Origin: Grimontia indica
Lineage (GTDB): Bacteria; Pseudomonadota; Gammaproteobacteria; Enterobacterales; Vibrionaceae
DNA length: 64,000 bases
NCBI RefSeq assembly: GCF_000333895.2
Contig: NZ_ANFM02000034.1
Coordinates: 1-64,000, forward strand
Direction: 5' to 3'
Shown here: piece by piece, positions 54,402-62,911 of the stretch
How positions within the stretch are numbered: position 1 is the first letter of the stretch
How the letters are laid out: each line of letters opens with the position of its first letter
The notes under the pieces: model-generated
Database searches by the model: none
Told to the model about the DNA's origin: nothing
The model's input: the letters and a program-made list of their open reading frames with translations, nothing else
Position numbers and translations under genes: made by a program

Positions 54402-56408
54402 ATGGCGAACGCGACAGGGCTACAGTTCACTTTTCAGACCAGCAGTCTGGATCTTTCATTGTTTGGTGTTCTTGGCTTTTCCGTTGAGGAGGGGCTTTCG
54501 ACGCCCTTCGTGGCAAAAGTTGAGCTGGTAAGCCGTGAAGCAGGCGTTTCGCCTGACCAACTGGTAGACAAAGACGGCTTACTTTGCGTATGGAAAGACG
54601 GTGTGCTGTACCGGCAATTCCATGGCATCGTCAGCCGTTTTACCCGCGGGGACACCGGTCATTCGCAAACCTACTACTTTCTGGAGCTGGTTCCTGCGCT
54701 GAAGCGGTTGAGCTTGCGCCAGAATAGCAGGATCTTCCAAAGTGCAGATGCCGTTCAAATCATCTCTACGCTGCTGGAGGAGATGGGCGTTGATGATTTC
54801 GCATTCTCACTGACACACACGCCCGCTACCCGCGAGTATTGTGTTCAATATCGAGAGTCTGATTTAGATTTTGTCGAACGCTTGGCAGCTGAAGAGGGCA
54901 TGTTTTACTTCTTTGAGCAATCAGGCGGTAAGCATTCTCTGGTGTTTGCGGACGACAGCTCCGTACTATCTGCTATATCTACCCCACTGACTTACGAGCC
55001 AAACATTGGCGGCGTGGCTGAATATCCCTATATCCGTAGCTTCAAACCCTCCAGCGAAATGGGGGCGTCCAGTGCAACTCTCAAAGATTACAGTTTTAAA
55101 AAACCCGACTATGGGTTGGTGCACAGCCACACAGGGACAGATCTCAGCTTTCAGCGGGCGAGTTATGAACACTACGACTATCCCGGACGGTTTAAAGACG
55201 ACGGTTCGGGGAAACCTTTCACTCAGTTCCGGCTTGAATCTCTGAGGCGCGAAAGTCTGTCCGCTTCTTTGCTAAGCAATATTCCCGCCATCTCACCGGG
55301 TCTGAAAATGACGGTTGAAGGGCCTGAAGAAGCGTCTGACGTCAACATGGAATGGCTTGGTGTCAGGGTTATTCATATAGGTACCCAGCCTCAGGCAGCA
55401 CAGGAATCGGGGGGCGAAGGCCAAACGACCTACAACAACGAGGCTTTGGTGATTCCGGCAACCAGAACCTGGCGTCCGATGCCGAATATCAAACCCCGTG
55501 TTGATGGTCCTCAAATTGCGATTGTCGTGGGGCCAGCCAATGAAGAAATCTTCTGTGATGAACATGGGCGGGTCAAAGTCCAGTTTCCTTGGGACCGAGT
55601 GGGGGAATGGAACGAAAACTCCAGTTGCTGGGTGCGTGTGGCACAGGGCTGGGCAGGGGCGAGCTATGGCGCTGTGAGTGTACCGAGGATCGGTCACGAA
55701 GTGATTGTCAGTTTTCTAGAAGGAGACCCGGACCAGCCGATTGTAACGGGAAGAACCTATCACGCTGCCAACCTTGTTCCACAGTCATTGCCAGCACATA
55801 AAACACAGACTGTGTTGCGGACGCAAACCCACAAAGGTGATGGCTTTAACGAGCTGCGCTTCGAAGATGAGTCAGGCAAAGAAGAGATTTATGTCCATGC
55901 TCAGAAGGATGTTAATCGTGTTATCGAAAACAACGAAGGTGACATTGTTGGTAATGACAGGCAAAGGGACGTTAAGAATAACGAAACGGTAAAAATCGGT
56001 GATACCCAGAAGATCAGTGTCGGCAATGATCAACACATCAAGGTCAACCGCTTTTTGACTGAAACGGTCGGGATAGCCAGCACACTTACGGTGGGCGGTG
56101 CGTATCAAGTGACCGTCGGAGGGGCAAAAAATGAATCGGTCGCGTTGGTTAGCGCAGAGCAAGTTGGGACGATTAAATCCATTGTTGCGGGTAAATCGAT
56201 TCACTCCAACACCAAGAAATACGTCGTTCAAGCGGAGAAAATCGTGCTCAGTACAAAGGGTGCCATGATTGAAATGGATGCATCCGGCATTTTGATTAAG
56301 GGCAATCAAGTCAAAATCAAAGGCAACGCAATTGATTTTTCGAGTGCGGGCGGTGGCGACAAAGAGGACAAGCCATTTAAAGAAAAATGCACCAAGGGGA
56401 AAGGGTAA
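54402..56408 (+). CDS. vgrG: type VI secretion tip protein VgrG
   Basis: A 668-residue spike protein. The N-terminal gp27/gp44-like part runs to about residue 360 (YCVQYRESDLDFVERLAAEE), then comes the gp5 OB domain (DEHGRVKVQFPWDRVGEWNE, GWAGASYGAVSVPRIGHEV), then the beta-helical needle made of short repeats to about 640. There is no extra C-terminal toxin domain; the chain ends in a Lys-rich tail. It overlaps the DUF4123 gene by one base (TAATG), consistent with loading of the effector encoded downstream through that adaptor. Confidence 0.95.
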   Translation: MANATGLQFTFQTSSLDLSLFGVLGFSVEEGLSTPFVAKVELVSREAGVSPDQLVDKDGLLCVWKDGVLYRQFHGIVSRFTRGDTGHSQTYYFLELVPALKRLSLRQNSRIFQSADAVQIISTLLEEMGVDDFAFSLTHTPATREYCVQYRESDLDFVERLAAEEGMFYFFEQSGGKHSLVFADDSSVLSAISTPLTYEPNIGGVAEYPYIRSFKPSSEMGASSATLKDYSFKKPDYGLVHSHTGTDLSFQRASYEHYDYPGRFKDDGSGKPFTQFRLESLRRESLSASLLSNIPAISPGLKMTVEGPEEASDVNMEWLGVRVIHIGTQPQAAQESGGEGQTTYNNEALVIPATRTWRPMPNIKPRVDGPQIAIVVGPANEEIFCDEHGRVKVQFPWDRVGEWNENSSCWVRVAQGWAGASYGAVSVPRIGHEVIVSFLEGDPDQPIVTGRTYHAANLVPQSLPAHKTQTVLRTQTHKGDGFNELRFEDESGKEEIYVHAQKDVNRVIENNEGDIVGNDRQRDVKNNETVKIGDTQKISVGNDQHIKVNRFLTETVGIASTLTVGGAYQVTVGGAKNESVALVSAEQVGTIKSIVAGKSIHSNTKKYVVQAEKIVLSTKGAMIEMDASGILIKGNQVKIKGNAIDFSSAGGGDKEDKPFKEKCTKGKG

Positions 56409-57397
56409 TGACAGTAACAGAAACCCTCAGTGCATCCTTACTCAAAGCCAAAAATCAAAGTGAAGAATGTCGCCTTTATGTCCTTCTCGACCCTTCACAC
56501 AACGAGCAGCTCATCGCCGCGGTTCAGGGCATGTCGACGCGTCATCGTTGCCTGTTTGTCGGGGAAGATTTAGAAGAATTTCAGGAAGAATCTCCCTGGA
56601 TAGCTGAAATTCTTCATGGAGAGCCGCTTTTTGACTGGCTACTCAAAGAAACCTTTGGCAAACAGCAGGCACTGTACTTTGTTAGCAATCAGGGGATAGA
56701 CAGCCTCTTCACCAAACTTCAAAGGGTCAAAGAGGTCGTCGAGCCGAGTGGGGAGTTGGTTTATTTCCGGTTTTACGATGCCAATACGCTGAACCGTTAT
56801 TTACCTGTGTTTTCAGAAGGACAGCGACGTGAGTTTTTCAGCGCCATGAACAGTGTTTACGCTGAGGAAGGGGAAGAGGGCTTCTTCACGTACACGCTGA
56901 ATGCGGACGCGACCATGAACTGGTCGGTATCTGGCAACATTGAAGATTCAGGCATTTACCCACTTCCGGGATTAAAAACCGAAGAACATGACCCGTCTCT
57001 ACCTTGGTTTTTCACCGAGGAGCAGCTTCAGTATCCGTTGTTCGCCCATCGCGACGAACTGATCGATGACTTGATTGAATACCTGGAGTATGAAGAAGTC
57101 GAAACGGTGCACTTCTATCCAAAAGGGTTTGTCCGAGCCATGGTTAATCAGGGCATAGAGCACTGTTTTACTTACAAAGTTCTGGACCTTATCCATATGC
57201 GGCTTTTCATTAACCTGATGTGGACGATCAACCCCCAGTTTCATCTACAACCCTCCATACATCAGGTGTTATCCCAATCATCCAGCACAGAAGAAAAGTT
57301 CGATACGCTGCTGTCTGATGACTTTGAGGAAGTCTGGATACGTGCTGGCGCAGAAAAATACAAGGATTGGTGGCCTGAGGGTGAGGGGGCGTCATGA
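56408..57397 (+). CDS. DUF4123-domain type VI adaptor/chaperone
   Basis: A 329-residue protein. The N-terminal domain of about 125 residues (LYVLLDPSHNEQLIAAV, then EPLFDWLLKETFG and LVYFRFYDANTL) is the DUF4123 fold. Such proteins (TAP-1/TEC) bind a cognate effector and a VgrG and are lost before secretion. The C-terminal part is less conserved and probably fits the effector. It overlaps vgrG by one base and the effector gene by four, as is usual for such trios. Confidence 0.88.
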   Translation: MTVTETLSASLLKAKNQSEECRLYVLLDPSHNEQLIAAVQGMSTRHRCLFVGEDLEEFQEESPWIAEILHGEPLFDWLLKETFGKQQALYFVSNQGIDSLFTKLQRVKEVVEPSGELVYFRFYDANTLNRYLPVFSEGQRREFFSAMNSVYAEEGEEGFFTYTLNADATMNWSVSGNIEDSGIYPLPGLKTEEHDPSLPWFFTEEQLQYPLFAHRDELIDDLIEYLEYEEVETVHFYPKGFVRAMVNQGIEHCFTYKVLDLIHMRLFINLMWTINPQFHLQPSIHQVLSQSSSTEEKFDTLLSDDFEEVWIRAGAEKYKDWWPEGEGAS

Positions 57398-58245
57398 GTA
57401 ACGAATATACGCGTTTGTTAGAAGAAGCCAGAGACAAAAAGCTATGGGAAGAAGCGGGAGAGATTGCCAAAAACAACCCGCAGATCATCACAGATATCAC
57501 AGGGATTTTTGACCCGACACCGGCAAGTGATGGGATTTCTGCCGTCATTTCGGCGGCAAAAGGGGACTGGCTCGGAGCCGGTTTGTCATTAGTTTCTATG
57601 ATCCCTTATGCGGGGGATGCACTGGCAAAGCCTGCTAAGTTTGCCAAATATGGGAGCAAGGTTCAGGGACTGGTCGGGCTGATGTTTAAGAAGTTCGACA
57701 ATGTCGCCTCGATGACCAAGTCTTATGAAAGCGTCTTGTCCGCTACACAGGTGATGAAAGCTAGGATGCAAGCGCTGAGAAAAGCCAGAGCTCAAATGAT
57801 TGATGCGCGTAAAAGGGCCTTCAAGTGCAAAAAATGCGAGCAATTTAAGCGCAAACACAAAATGCCATCTAACCGAAAAGGAACATGGAATCCACCCGGT
57901 GCCAATGACCCGAAAAGCCCGAATTTTGGCTCAGGGAAACTGACGTTTAACAAACCTGTGGACCTTCCAAACCCGCCTGGTGGTCAGGTTAAATCAATCG
58001 ATTATCAGGATGGTTTTCCTGTATTTAAGGACAAACACGTTCATGGCAGGGTGAGAGTTACTGATTTGAGCAACAACGTCGCAACTGACAGCGCATTGTT
58101 GAAGCAACAGGGGATCACGGCTCCCGGTAAAGATTGGACTCTACACCATTTTGAAGATGGTACGCTGGGTTATGTCCCTTCCAAGCTACACTCCAAAGCA
58201 AGCCACACAGGTAGCCGTTCAATCATGGACACGGATGCGTTCTAG
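57394..58245 (+). CDS. type VI effector, HNH/LHH-type nuclease toxin (predicted)
   Basis: A 283-residue polymorphic-toxin-like protein. The N-terminal part has a hydrophobic helix pair (GAGLSLVSMIPYAGDALAKP, about 70-90) as in the pre-toxin parts of PAAR/Rhs effectors. A CKKC pair follows (about 147-150), typical of the zinc linker in front of HNH toxins. The C-terminal domain ends in W-T-L-H-H-F-E-D-G-T and LHSKASHTGSRS, the pattern of the LHH/WHH class of HNH/EndoVII nucleases. A DUF4123 gene precedes it and SUKH immunity genes follow. DNA cleavage is predicted, not shown. Confidence 0.82.
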   Translation: MSNEYTRLLEEARDKKLWEEAGEIAKNNPQIITDITGIFDPTPASDGISAVISAAKGDWLGAGLSLVSMIPYAGDALAKPAKFAKYGSKVQGLVGLMFKKFDNVASMTKSYESVLSATQVMKARMQALRKARAQMIDARKRAFKCKKCEQFKRKHKMPSNRKGTWNPPGANDPKSPNFGSGKLTFNKPVDLPNPPGGQVKSIDYQDGFPVFKDKHVHGRVRVTDLSNNVATDSALLKQQGITAPGKDWTLHHFEDGTLGYVPSKLHSKASHTGSRSIMDTDAF

Positions 58246-58267
58246 CGACGAATTAATGAGGAAAGAT

Positions 58268-58792
58268 ATGCCGTCGAACATTGAGACACTAAGTCAGCAA
58301 ATCGTTTGGAAGTCTATTGATGCTGAGGACGGGGAAACACCCGAGCTGTTTTGTTCGACTGAAGAACAAGTGCTAGCAGTGGAAGCATTTCTCAATACCA
58401 AGTTACCCCAAGATTACAGATGGTTCCTCAGAAATGTAGGGAGACGCTTGATTGAGGATCAGAGAATTGAAGTCAGAGTGAACGGTATATCGCTGGAATT
58501 TTTAGACTGGTTTCGGGATGCCGTTGATGTATTGACATTCACCATGATGGCAAGCGATGTCGATGATGATGGTGACGCCCGCATCCCACCGAATTTAGTG
58601 GTGATGGAAAGCTCCATTTCCCGAGACTTATTGTTGCTTGATGTCTCCGAGAATAACTACGGGAAAGTCTGGTACATGAATGGCTATCAAGGCGAAAAAG
58701 ACTGGTCTGGACACAATTACGAAGGACTTGTGCTTTTGGCTGACTCATTCACCGAGCTGTTGGAAAAGATTGTCCAATATGAACCCAACTGA
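58268..58792 (+). CDS. SUKH-family immunity protein 1
   Basis: A 174-residue SMI1/KNR4 (SUKH) type protein: FLNTKLPQDYRWFLRNVG at the conserved N-terminal helix, then GISLEFLDWF and LVLLADSFTELLEKI at the end. SUKH proteins neutralise nuclease toxins; as the gene just behind the effector this is the likely cognate immunity. The ATG at 58268 is preceded by GAGGAAAG. Another frame opens within the effector, but that would overlap it by 95 bases. Confidence 0.82.
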   Translation: MPSNIETLSQQIVWKSIDAEDGETPELFCSTEEQVLAVEAFLNTKLPQDYRWFLRNVGRRLIEDQRIEVRVNGISLEFLDWFRDAVDVLTFTMMASDVDDDGDARIPPNLVVMESSISRDLLLLDVSENNYGKVWYMNGYQGEKDWSGHNYEGLVLLADSFTELLEKIVQYEPN

Positions 58793-58830
58793 AATCAGCC
58801 AACCAACACCTGTTTCACAAGGAGACGCAA

Positions 58831-59409
58831 ATGAACAAAGAGAAACTGTTGTCGTTTTGGAAGCAGGAAATAGTTAGCACGGAAGACCTGGGTGACCGTT
58901 TGTCTTCTCAAGAAGCAATATCGGATTTTGAGGCCAAGCATGGTGTTGTGTTACCAGAGGGGTTCAAATCTTTTCTGACAGAATACGGCGCGTGTAGTTT
59001 TAATGACCTTGAACAGAACTTTTGCGTTTATATGTTGGATGTAGGTGAACGCAGTGTGCCGGGTTTTGTGGCGCATAACTTCATTTACAACGTGGATGAT
59101 ATTGAAGATACGCTGTTTGAGTTGAACGAGGAACTGCCTGATTTCTGGGAAACGGATGCCGCGTTGATCCCACCCACCATGATCCCCATTGCTGACAGCT
59201 TGGCCGATGACAATGGCTACCTTCTGATGAACTTGGCGGAGAAACATTATGGCTCTTTGTGGCATTGGCGGTTTACCCAGAATGCATGGGGAGACAAGGG
59301 AAATGATTCCATCATCTTGATTGCCATTAGCTTCGAAGACTGGCTTGAAAGTCTGGTGACGTATGAAGAAGCCGAATTGATCGTGGCTCAGGGTGGGAGC
59401 AGTGTCTGA
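58831..59409 (+). CDS. SUKH-family immunity protein 2
   Basis: A 192-residue SUKH-like protein, clearly different from its two neighbours: ISDFEAKHGVVLPEGFKSFL, then TEYGACSFNDLE and IAISFEDWLESLVTYEE at the end. Probably immunity for a related toxin encoded elsewhere, or a second shield. It starts 38 bases after protein 1 with CAAGGAGAC before the ATG. Confidence 0.8.
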   Translation: MNKEKLLSFWKQEIVSTEDLGDRLSSQEAISDFEAKHGVVLPEGFKSFLTEYGACSFNDLEQNFCVYMLDVGERSVPGFVAHNFIYNVDDIEDTLFELNEELPDFWETDAALIPPTMIPIADSLADDNGYLLMNLAEKHYGSLWHWRFTQNAWGDKGNDSIILIAISFEDWLESLVTYEEAELIVAQGGSSV

Positions 59410-59959
59410 TTCCAATCATGTGATTGAGCAGCTATGTAAAGATATTTCTTGGAGTCCAATAGCCGAAGAGTGTGAAACGAAAGACGTTTATTGTGCAATG
59501 GAGCAAGAGCTGGTCGCGCTTGAAACGTTTCTGAATCGTAAGCTACCGAAGGATTATCGATGGTTTATGAAAAGCTATGGGATGCGTAGCTTCGAAGATG
59601 AAAGAGTTCATCTCAAGTTGAGTGGAATTTCGCTATCTTTTCTCTCTGCATTCCTGGCTGCCGACTCAGCACTTGTTGTCACCCAAATGTACTCTGATGA
59701 TGGTGAAGACAGAAGAATCCCGGATGAAAGTTTGATCATTGCGGATTCTATTTCCGGTGATTTTTTAGTGATGGATCTTTGTGACGAGCGATTTGGCTTT
59801 ATCTACTTTCTCAGCAATCTGAAGCCATGGGGAGCTTTTGAAGACAGTGACTACCTTGTTTTAATTGCCGAGTCGCTGACAGATTTGCTGTTAAAGATTG
59901 TAGAGAATGACTCGGTTGAGGAGCCTGCTTTCAATATCCCTGACGAAATGATTCGATGA
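59402..59959 (+). CDS. SUKH-family immunity protein 3 (paralogue of protein 1)
   Basis: A protein of about 185 residues, aligned over its whole length with immunity protein 1: FLNRKLPKDYRWFMKSYG, LSGISLSFLSAFL, DRRIPDESLIIADSISGDFL and LVLIAESLTDLLLKIVE. GTG at 59402 gives the N-terminus most like protein 1; GTG at 59393 or 59420 are alternatives, and no ATG fits. It overlaps the preceding gene. The pair looks like a duplication followed by divergence. Confidence 0.78.
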   Translation: MSDSNHVIEQLCKDISWSPIAEECETKDVYCAMEQELVALETFLNRKLPKDYRWFMKSYGMRSFEDERVHLKLSGISLSFLSAFLAADSALVVTQMYSDDGEDRRIPDESLIIADSISGDFLVMDLCDERFGFIYFLSNLKPWGAFEDSDYLVLIAESLTDLLLKIVENDSVEEPAFNIPDEMIR

Positions 59960-60630
59960 AACAGCTGGAAAAAATCGCCAAATGTTCAACAGCAATCATC
60001 GCGACAGAATATGGAAATCTTCCCGATGTTTTCCAGCGTCATTATTTTCAGCAACCGGCAGCGACACTGGCGGTTTCAAGTGAGATTTTGTTAGCAGGGC
60101 TTTCGAACAATACGAGTTACCGCCGTCTTTCGGGGCTACCTAAAAGGGCGGTGAGATTTACGGCTGATTGCATCATCGAGCCCCAAGATTACTTACCCAA
60201 ATTAGGCGTAGTGAGTTGGAAAGATTGCGTTGGAATGGCAATGCTGCCCAAAGGGTTGCTTCACCCAGAAAGTCAAAATGAAGTGCTATCGTGCTGGCTG
60301 ACAAACCTATCGGACCGAATGGCTCAGGTACTTCATGCGTATGTCGCAGACCAGGTAACACCGAGGCTGTATTTGTTTCCGTATCATGACTTTTCTGCGC
60401 GTTCTGAATACCGACTGGCAGTTTCCGGAGGGGCATTATTGGACGCTCGTTGTTATCGGCAACGGCAAGATTTTCAAGCCGGTTACCGAGAAGCGATAAA
60501 GAAGTGGTGGCTCGGCCTTGGGGATCATGTGGCGCAACTTGAACAACCTTTACTGATTGATGTTGTTTTGGATACATCGAGAGGGTTTGCGATCATTGAT
60601 GTGAACCCAAACCTTCAATTATATCAATGA
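59956..60630 (+). CDS. ATP-grasp-like protein in the type VI cluster
   Basis: A 224-residue protein of unclear family. The C-terminal half has the pattern of ATP-grasp ligases: YLFPYHDFSARSEYRLAVSG (strand with EYR), then DARCYRQRQDF and IDVVLDTSRGFAIIDVNPN (metal/ATP-binding D and N). The usual N-terminal ATP-lid domain is short. A similarity to the DUF4343 group is suspected, not proven. It overlaps immunity gene 3 by 4 bases. It may modify the effector or be an effector itself; role unknown. Confidence 0.55.
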   Translation: MKQLEKIAKCSTAIIATEYGNLPDVFQRHYFQQPAATLAVSSEILLAGLSNNTSYRRLSGLPKRAVRFTADCIIEPQDYLPKLGVVSWKDCVGMAMLPKGLLHPESQNEVLSCWLTNLSDRMAQVLHAYVADQVTPRLYLFPYHDFSARSEYRLAVSGGALLDARCYRQRQDFQAGYREAIKKWWLGLGDHVAQLEQPLLIDVVLDTSRGFAIIDVNPNLQLYQ

Positions 60631-60639
60631 GGTATTGCT

Positions 60640-60939
60640 ATGGGTAAACCTGTTTCTTTACTTGGCCATATGCACGTCTGCCCCAAGGTAGAACCCGGCC
60701 CAGTTCCTCATGTGGGAGGTCCAATCATCGATGCTGGCCAATCGCTAGTGAAGGTCAATGGTATTCCTGTCGCAGTGGTCGGAGGCAAGGCAATTTGCAC
60801 CGGTGTAGGTATGCCTGATGACCTGAAGCAAGGCTCCTCTTTGGTGAAAATTAACGGAAAAGCCGTGGTGAGAATGGGAGACGGTTGCGCGCATGGTGGT
60901 CAGGTGGTGCAAGGATGGCCGACCATTACCATGAGCTAA
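60640..60939 (+). CDS. PAAR-domain type VI tip protein
   Basis: A 99-residue PAAR protein which sharpens the VgrG spike. The metal-binding pattern is visible: GHMHVCP at the N-terminus, PHVGGPI, then GDGCAHGG, with intervening repeats VNGIPVAVVGGKA and INGKAVVRMG. No extra domain is present. It lies 9 bases behind the ATP-grasp-like gene and closes the cluster. Confidence 0.92.
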   Translation: MGKPVSLLGHMHVCPKVEPGPVPHVGGPIIDAGQSLVKVNGIPVAVVGGKAICTGVGMPDDLKQGSSLVKINGKAVVRMGDGCAHGGQVVQGWPTITMS

Positions 60940-60999
60940 CCTGAAAGACTCTTTTCTCAACGTACTTTTGTGCGGCTTTGTTCCTTTCAACTTTTCTGG

Positions 61000-61026
61000 G
61001 AATGGGCGCTGCCATTCTCTCTTTTA
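61000..61026 (+). terminator. possible terminator of the type VI cluster
   Basis: GAATGG (61000-61005) pairs with CCATTC (61012-61017) around GCGCTG, followed by a pyrimidine-rich, T-bearing run. The stem is short. Confidence 0.4.
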
Positions 61027-61057
61027 TGACGCTCGGAAAGACTCATTTTCCTGCCTA

Positions 61058-61095
61058 TTGACAAGTCTACTTATATAAATGTTATGTTATAACAT
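61058..61095 (+). promoter_or_regulatory. promoter overlapped by a Zur-box operator
   Basis: TTGACA at 61058-61063 is a full -35 consensus. With an 18-base spacer the -10 element would be TTATGT (61082-61087). The inverted repeat ATGTTAT-GTT-ATAACAT (61079-61095) covers it. This matches the known Zur box of gammaproteobacteria (ATGTTATAnTATAACAT) in both arms and spacing, with changes only in the centre. Zinc-loaded Zur would then block the promoter of the importer. Confidence 0.8.
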
Positions 61096-61119
61096 ATCAA
61101 TTTAATCCGCGGGCATAAG

Positions 61120-61908
61120 ATGAAAGGAACTCATCAACCCATACTCTCATTGGCTGACTTCTGTGCTGATAGCCTCTCAGGTTGGCGCGCGGTGTCTGAC
61201 GTGACGTTTTCTGTTTCCGCAAACGAATGCATCGCTGTTATCGGGCCTAATGGCAGTGGGAAATCGAGTTTGCTTAAAGCCATCACAGGTGAATACCGGA
61301 AAGTGGCGGGTGAACTCTGGCTTGAAGGCTGCGCTGAAGAAAATCTGAATCGCTTATACCGGGCGAAAAGAGTGGCGGTGGTTGCCCAGCATGAACATGT
61401 CGACCCAAGGTTGAGTGTGAGTGAATATGTCGGTTTGGGTCGGGTGCCACATACCTTCTGCTGCACTGAAAAAGAGCATCAACGTGCCGTCAAACAAGCC
61501 ATTCATGACACAGGTTTGTCTGCCAAAGAAAATCGCCTGTTCGGCTCTCTATCCGGGGGTGAAAAACAGCGTGCCAGCATTGCCCGCGCATTTGCTCAGG
61601 AACCCAAGCTTTTGCTTCTGGATGAGCCTACCAATCACCTTGACCCATTGGCGCGTCTTGAGCTGCTCGACTTGATTAAACAGCGCGGCATCGCGTCGAT
61701 TGCAGTGCTGCATGATTTACCTCTGGTCGCGCCTTTTGCGGACAAAGTGATTTTGATGGCCGGGCAGAAAATGGTGACCTGCGCGTCCCCCAACGAGGTG
61801 TTGCAGGACGCATTCATTACCCCCGTTTTTGGTCTTCGTGTATTTCCACTCAGCCATCCCCAAATCAACAACATGGTGCATCATTTTGAAGCCGCACCGT
61901 CCCATTAA
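61120..61908 (+). CDS. FecE/BtuD-type ABC transporter ATPase (metal or chelate uptake)
   Basis: ATPase of 262 residues for a FecCD-type importer: Walker A GPNGSGKSSLL, Q-loop VVAQHEHVD, signature LSGGEKQRASIARAF, Walker B LLLLDEPTNHLDP, and the switch His in VLHDLPL. Family members bring in ferric siderophores, haem, cobalamin or zinc chelates. The Zur box in its promoter points to zinc. The ribosome binding site is weak (GGGCATAAG before the ATG). Followed by the binding protein after 26 bases. Confidence 0.9.
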   Translation: MKGTHQPILSLADFCADSLSGWRAVSDVTFSVSANECIAVIGPNGSGKSSLLKAITGEYRKVAGELWLEGCAEENLNRLYRAKRVAVVAQHEHVDPRLSVSEYVGLGRVPHTFCCTEKEHQRAVKQAIHDTGLSAKENRLFGSLSGGEKQRASIARAFAQEPKLLLLDEPTNHLDPLARLELLDLIKQRGIASIAVLHDLPLVAPFADKVILMAGQKMVTCASPNEVLQDAFITPVFGLRVFPLSHPQINNMVHHFEAAPSH

Positions 61909-61934
61909 GCCATGCCATTAATAGGAGCTGCACA

Positions 61935-62894
61935 ATGAAGTGGTCAGTCGCATCGACGCTGTTCTTCCTTTTTCCCATCGCCATCGCTAATGCCAAAAGC
62001 ACGGAATATCCGGTCACGGTCGATAACTGTGGGAGTCCACTGACAATTGAAAAGCGCCCGAATGCTGCTGTGTTTCACGACATCAACATGACGGAGATGG
62101 CTTTTGCTCTTGGCTTGGAAGACAGCATGGTGGGTGTGACAGGCATTACAGGTTGGTACAAGATGTCTCCTTCTTTTGAAAAAGCACTGGGCGACATTCC
62201 TGAACTGGCACCCAAGTATCCTTCGCTGGAAACCCTGATTGCGGCTAAAACCGACTTCTTCTTTGCCGGCTGGAACTACGGGATGAAAGTCGGTGGCGAA
62301 GTGACTCCGGAAACCCTAAAACCTTATGGCATCGACACCCTTGTGCTCTCGGAAAGCTGTATTCACACCAATAAGCTGGAGCAAGGCGCCAGTATGGCGT
62401 TGCTCTATGATGACATCAAAAAGCTGGGTGTGATTTTTGATAAGCAGGATGAAGCGGAAGCTTTGGTGGAAGCCTGGCAAGCCAAAATGAAAACGGTCAC
62501 TTCTCAAAGCAACGCAGAAAATAAAGCGCCTAAGGTCTTCCTGTTTGATTCCGGTGAAGACAAGCCATTCACCGCGGGTAAATTCGCGATGCCTAGCGCA
62601 ATGATCAAAGCGGCGGGTGGGGAAAATGTCACTGATGGCATGGAAACCAGCTGGGCCAGAACGTCATGGGAACATGTCGCGACAGAAAACCCTGATGTGA
62701 TTATCCTTTTAGATTATCAAACCGCCAGTGGCGCAGATTCATTGAAAACCTTCCTTGAACAACACCCTTTGATGAAACATACCAATGCGGTAAAGGATGG
62801 TCGCTATGTGAAGCTGCGCTATGAGCAGTTAACGCCGGGACCCGCCAATATTCAGGCAATCGAAAAGCTCGCTCAGGCCTTCTATCCGCAATAA
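61935..62894 (+). CDS. FecB/BtuF-type periplasmic binding protein
   Basis: A 319-residue class III (helical backbone) binding protein with a signal peptide (cleavage near residue 21, NAKST). VTVDNCGSPLTIEKRPNAAV is the usual start. Further on are ITGWYKMSPSFEKAL, WNYGMKVGGEVTPETLKPYG and the second-lobe region DGRYVKLRYEQLTPGP. The type binds metal chelates; which one is not readable. Between the ATPase and the permease genes, 17 bases before the latter. Confidence 0.88.
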   Translation: MKWSVASTLFFLFPIAIANAKSTEYPVTVDNCGSPLTIEKRPNAAVFHDINMTEMAFALGLEDSMVGVTGITGWYKMSPSFEKALGDIPELAPKYPSLETLIAAKTDFFFAGWNYGMKVGGEVTPETLKPYGIDTLVLSESCIHTNKLEQGASMALLYDDIKKLGVIFDKQDEAEALVEAWQAKMKTVTSQSNAENKAPKVFLFDSGEDKPFTAGKFAMPSAMIKAAGGENVTDGMETSWARTSWEHVATENPDVIILLDYQTASGADSLKTFLEQHPLMKHTNAVKDGRYVKLRYEQLTPGPANIQAIEKLAQAFYPQ

Positions 62895-62911
62895 CCTAGA
62901 AAGCACCTAGA

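Noticed and set aside
53796-60939. Prophage tail genes
   Set aside because: Hcp, VgrG and PAAR are related to phage tail parts, but the DUF4123 and SUKH partners and the lack of capsid or tail-fibre genes identify type VI secretion.
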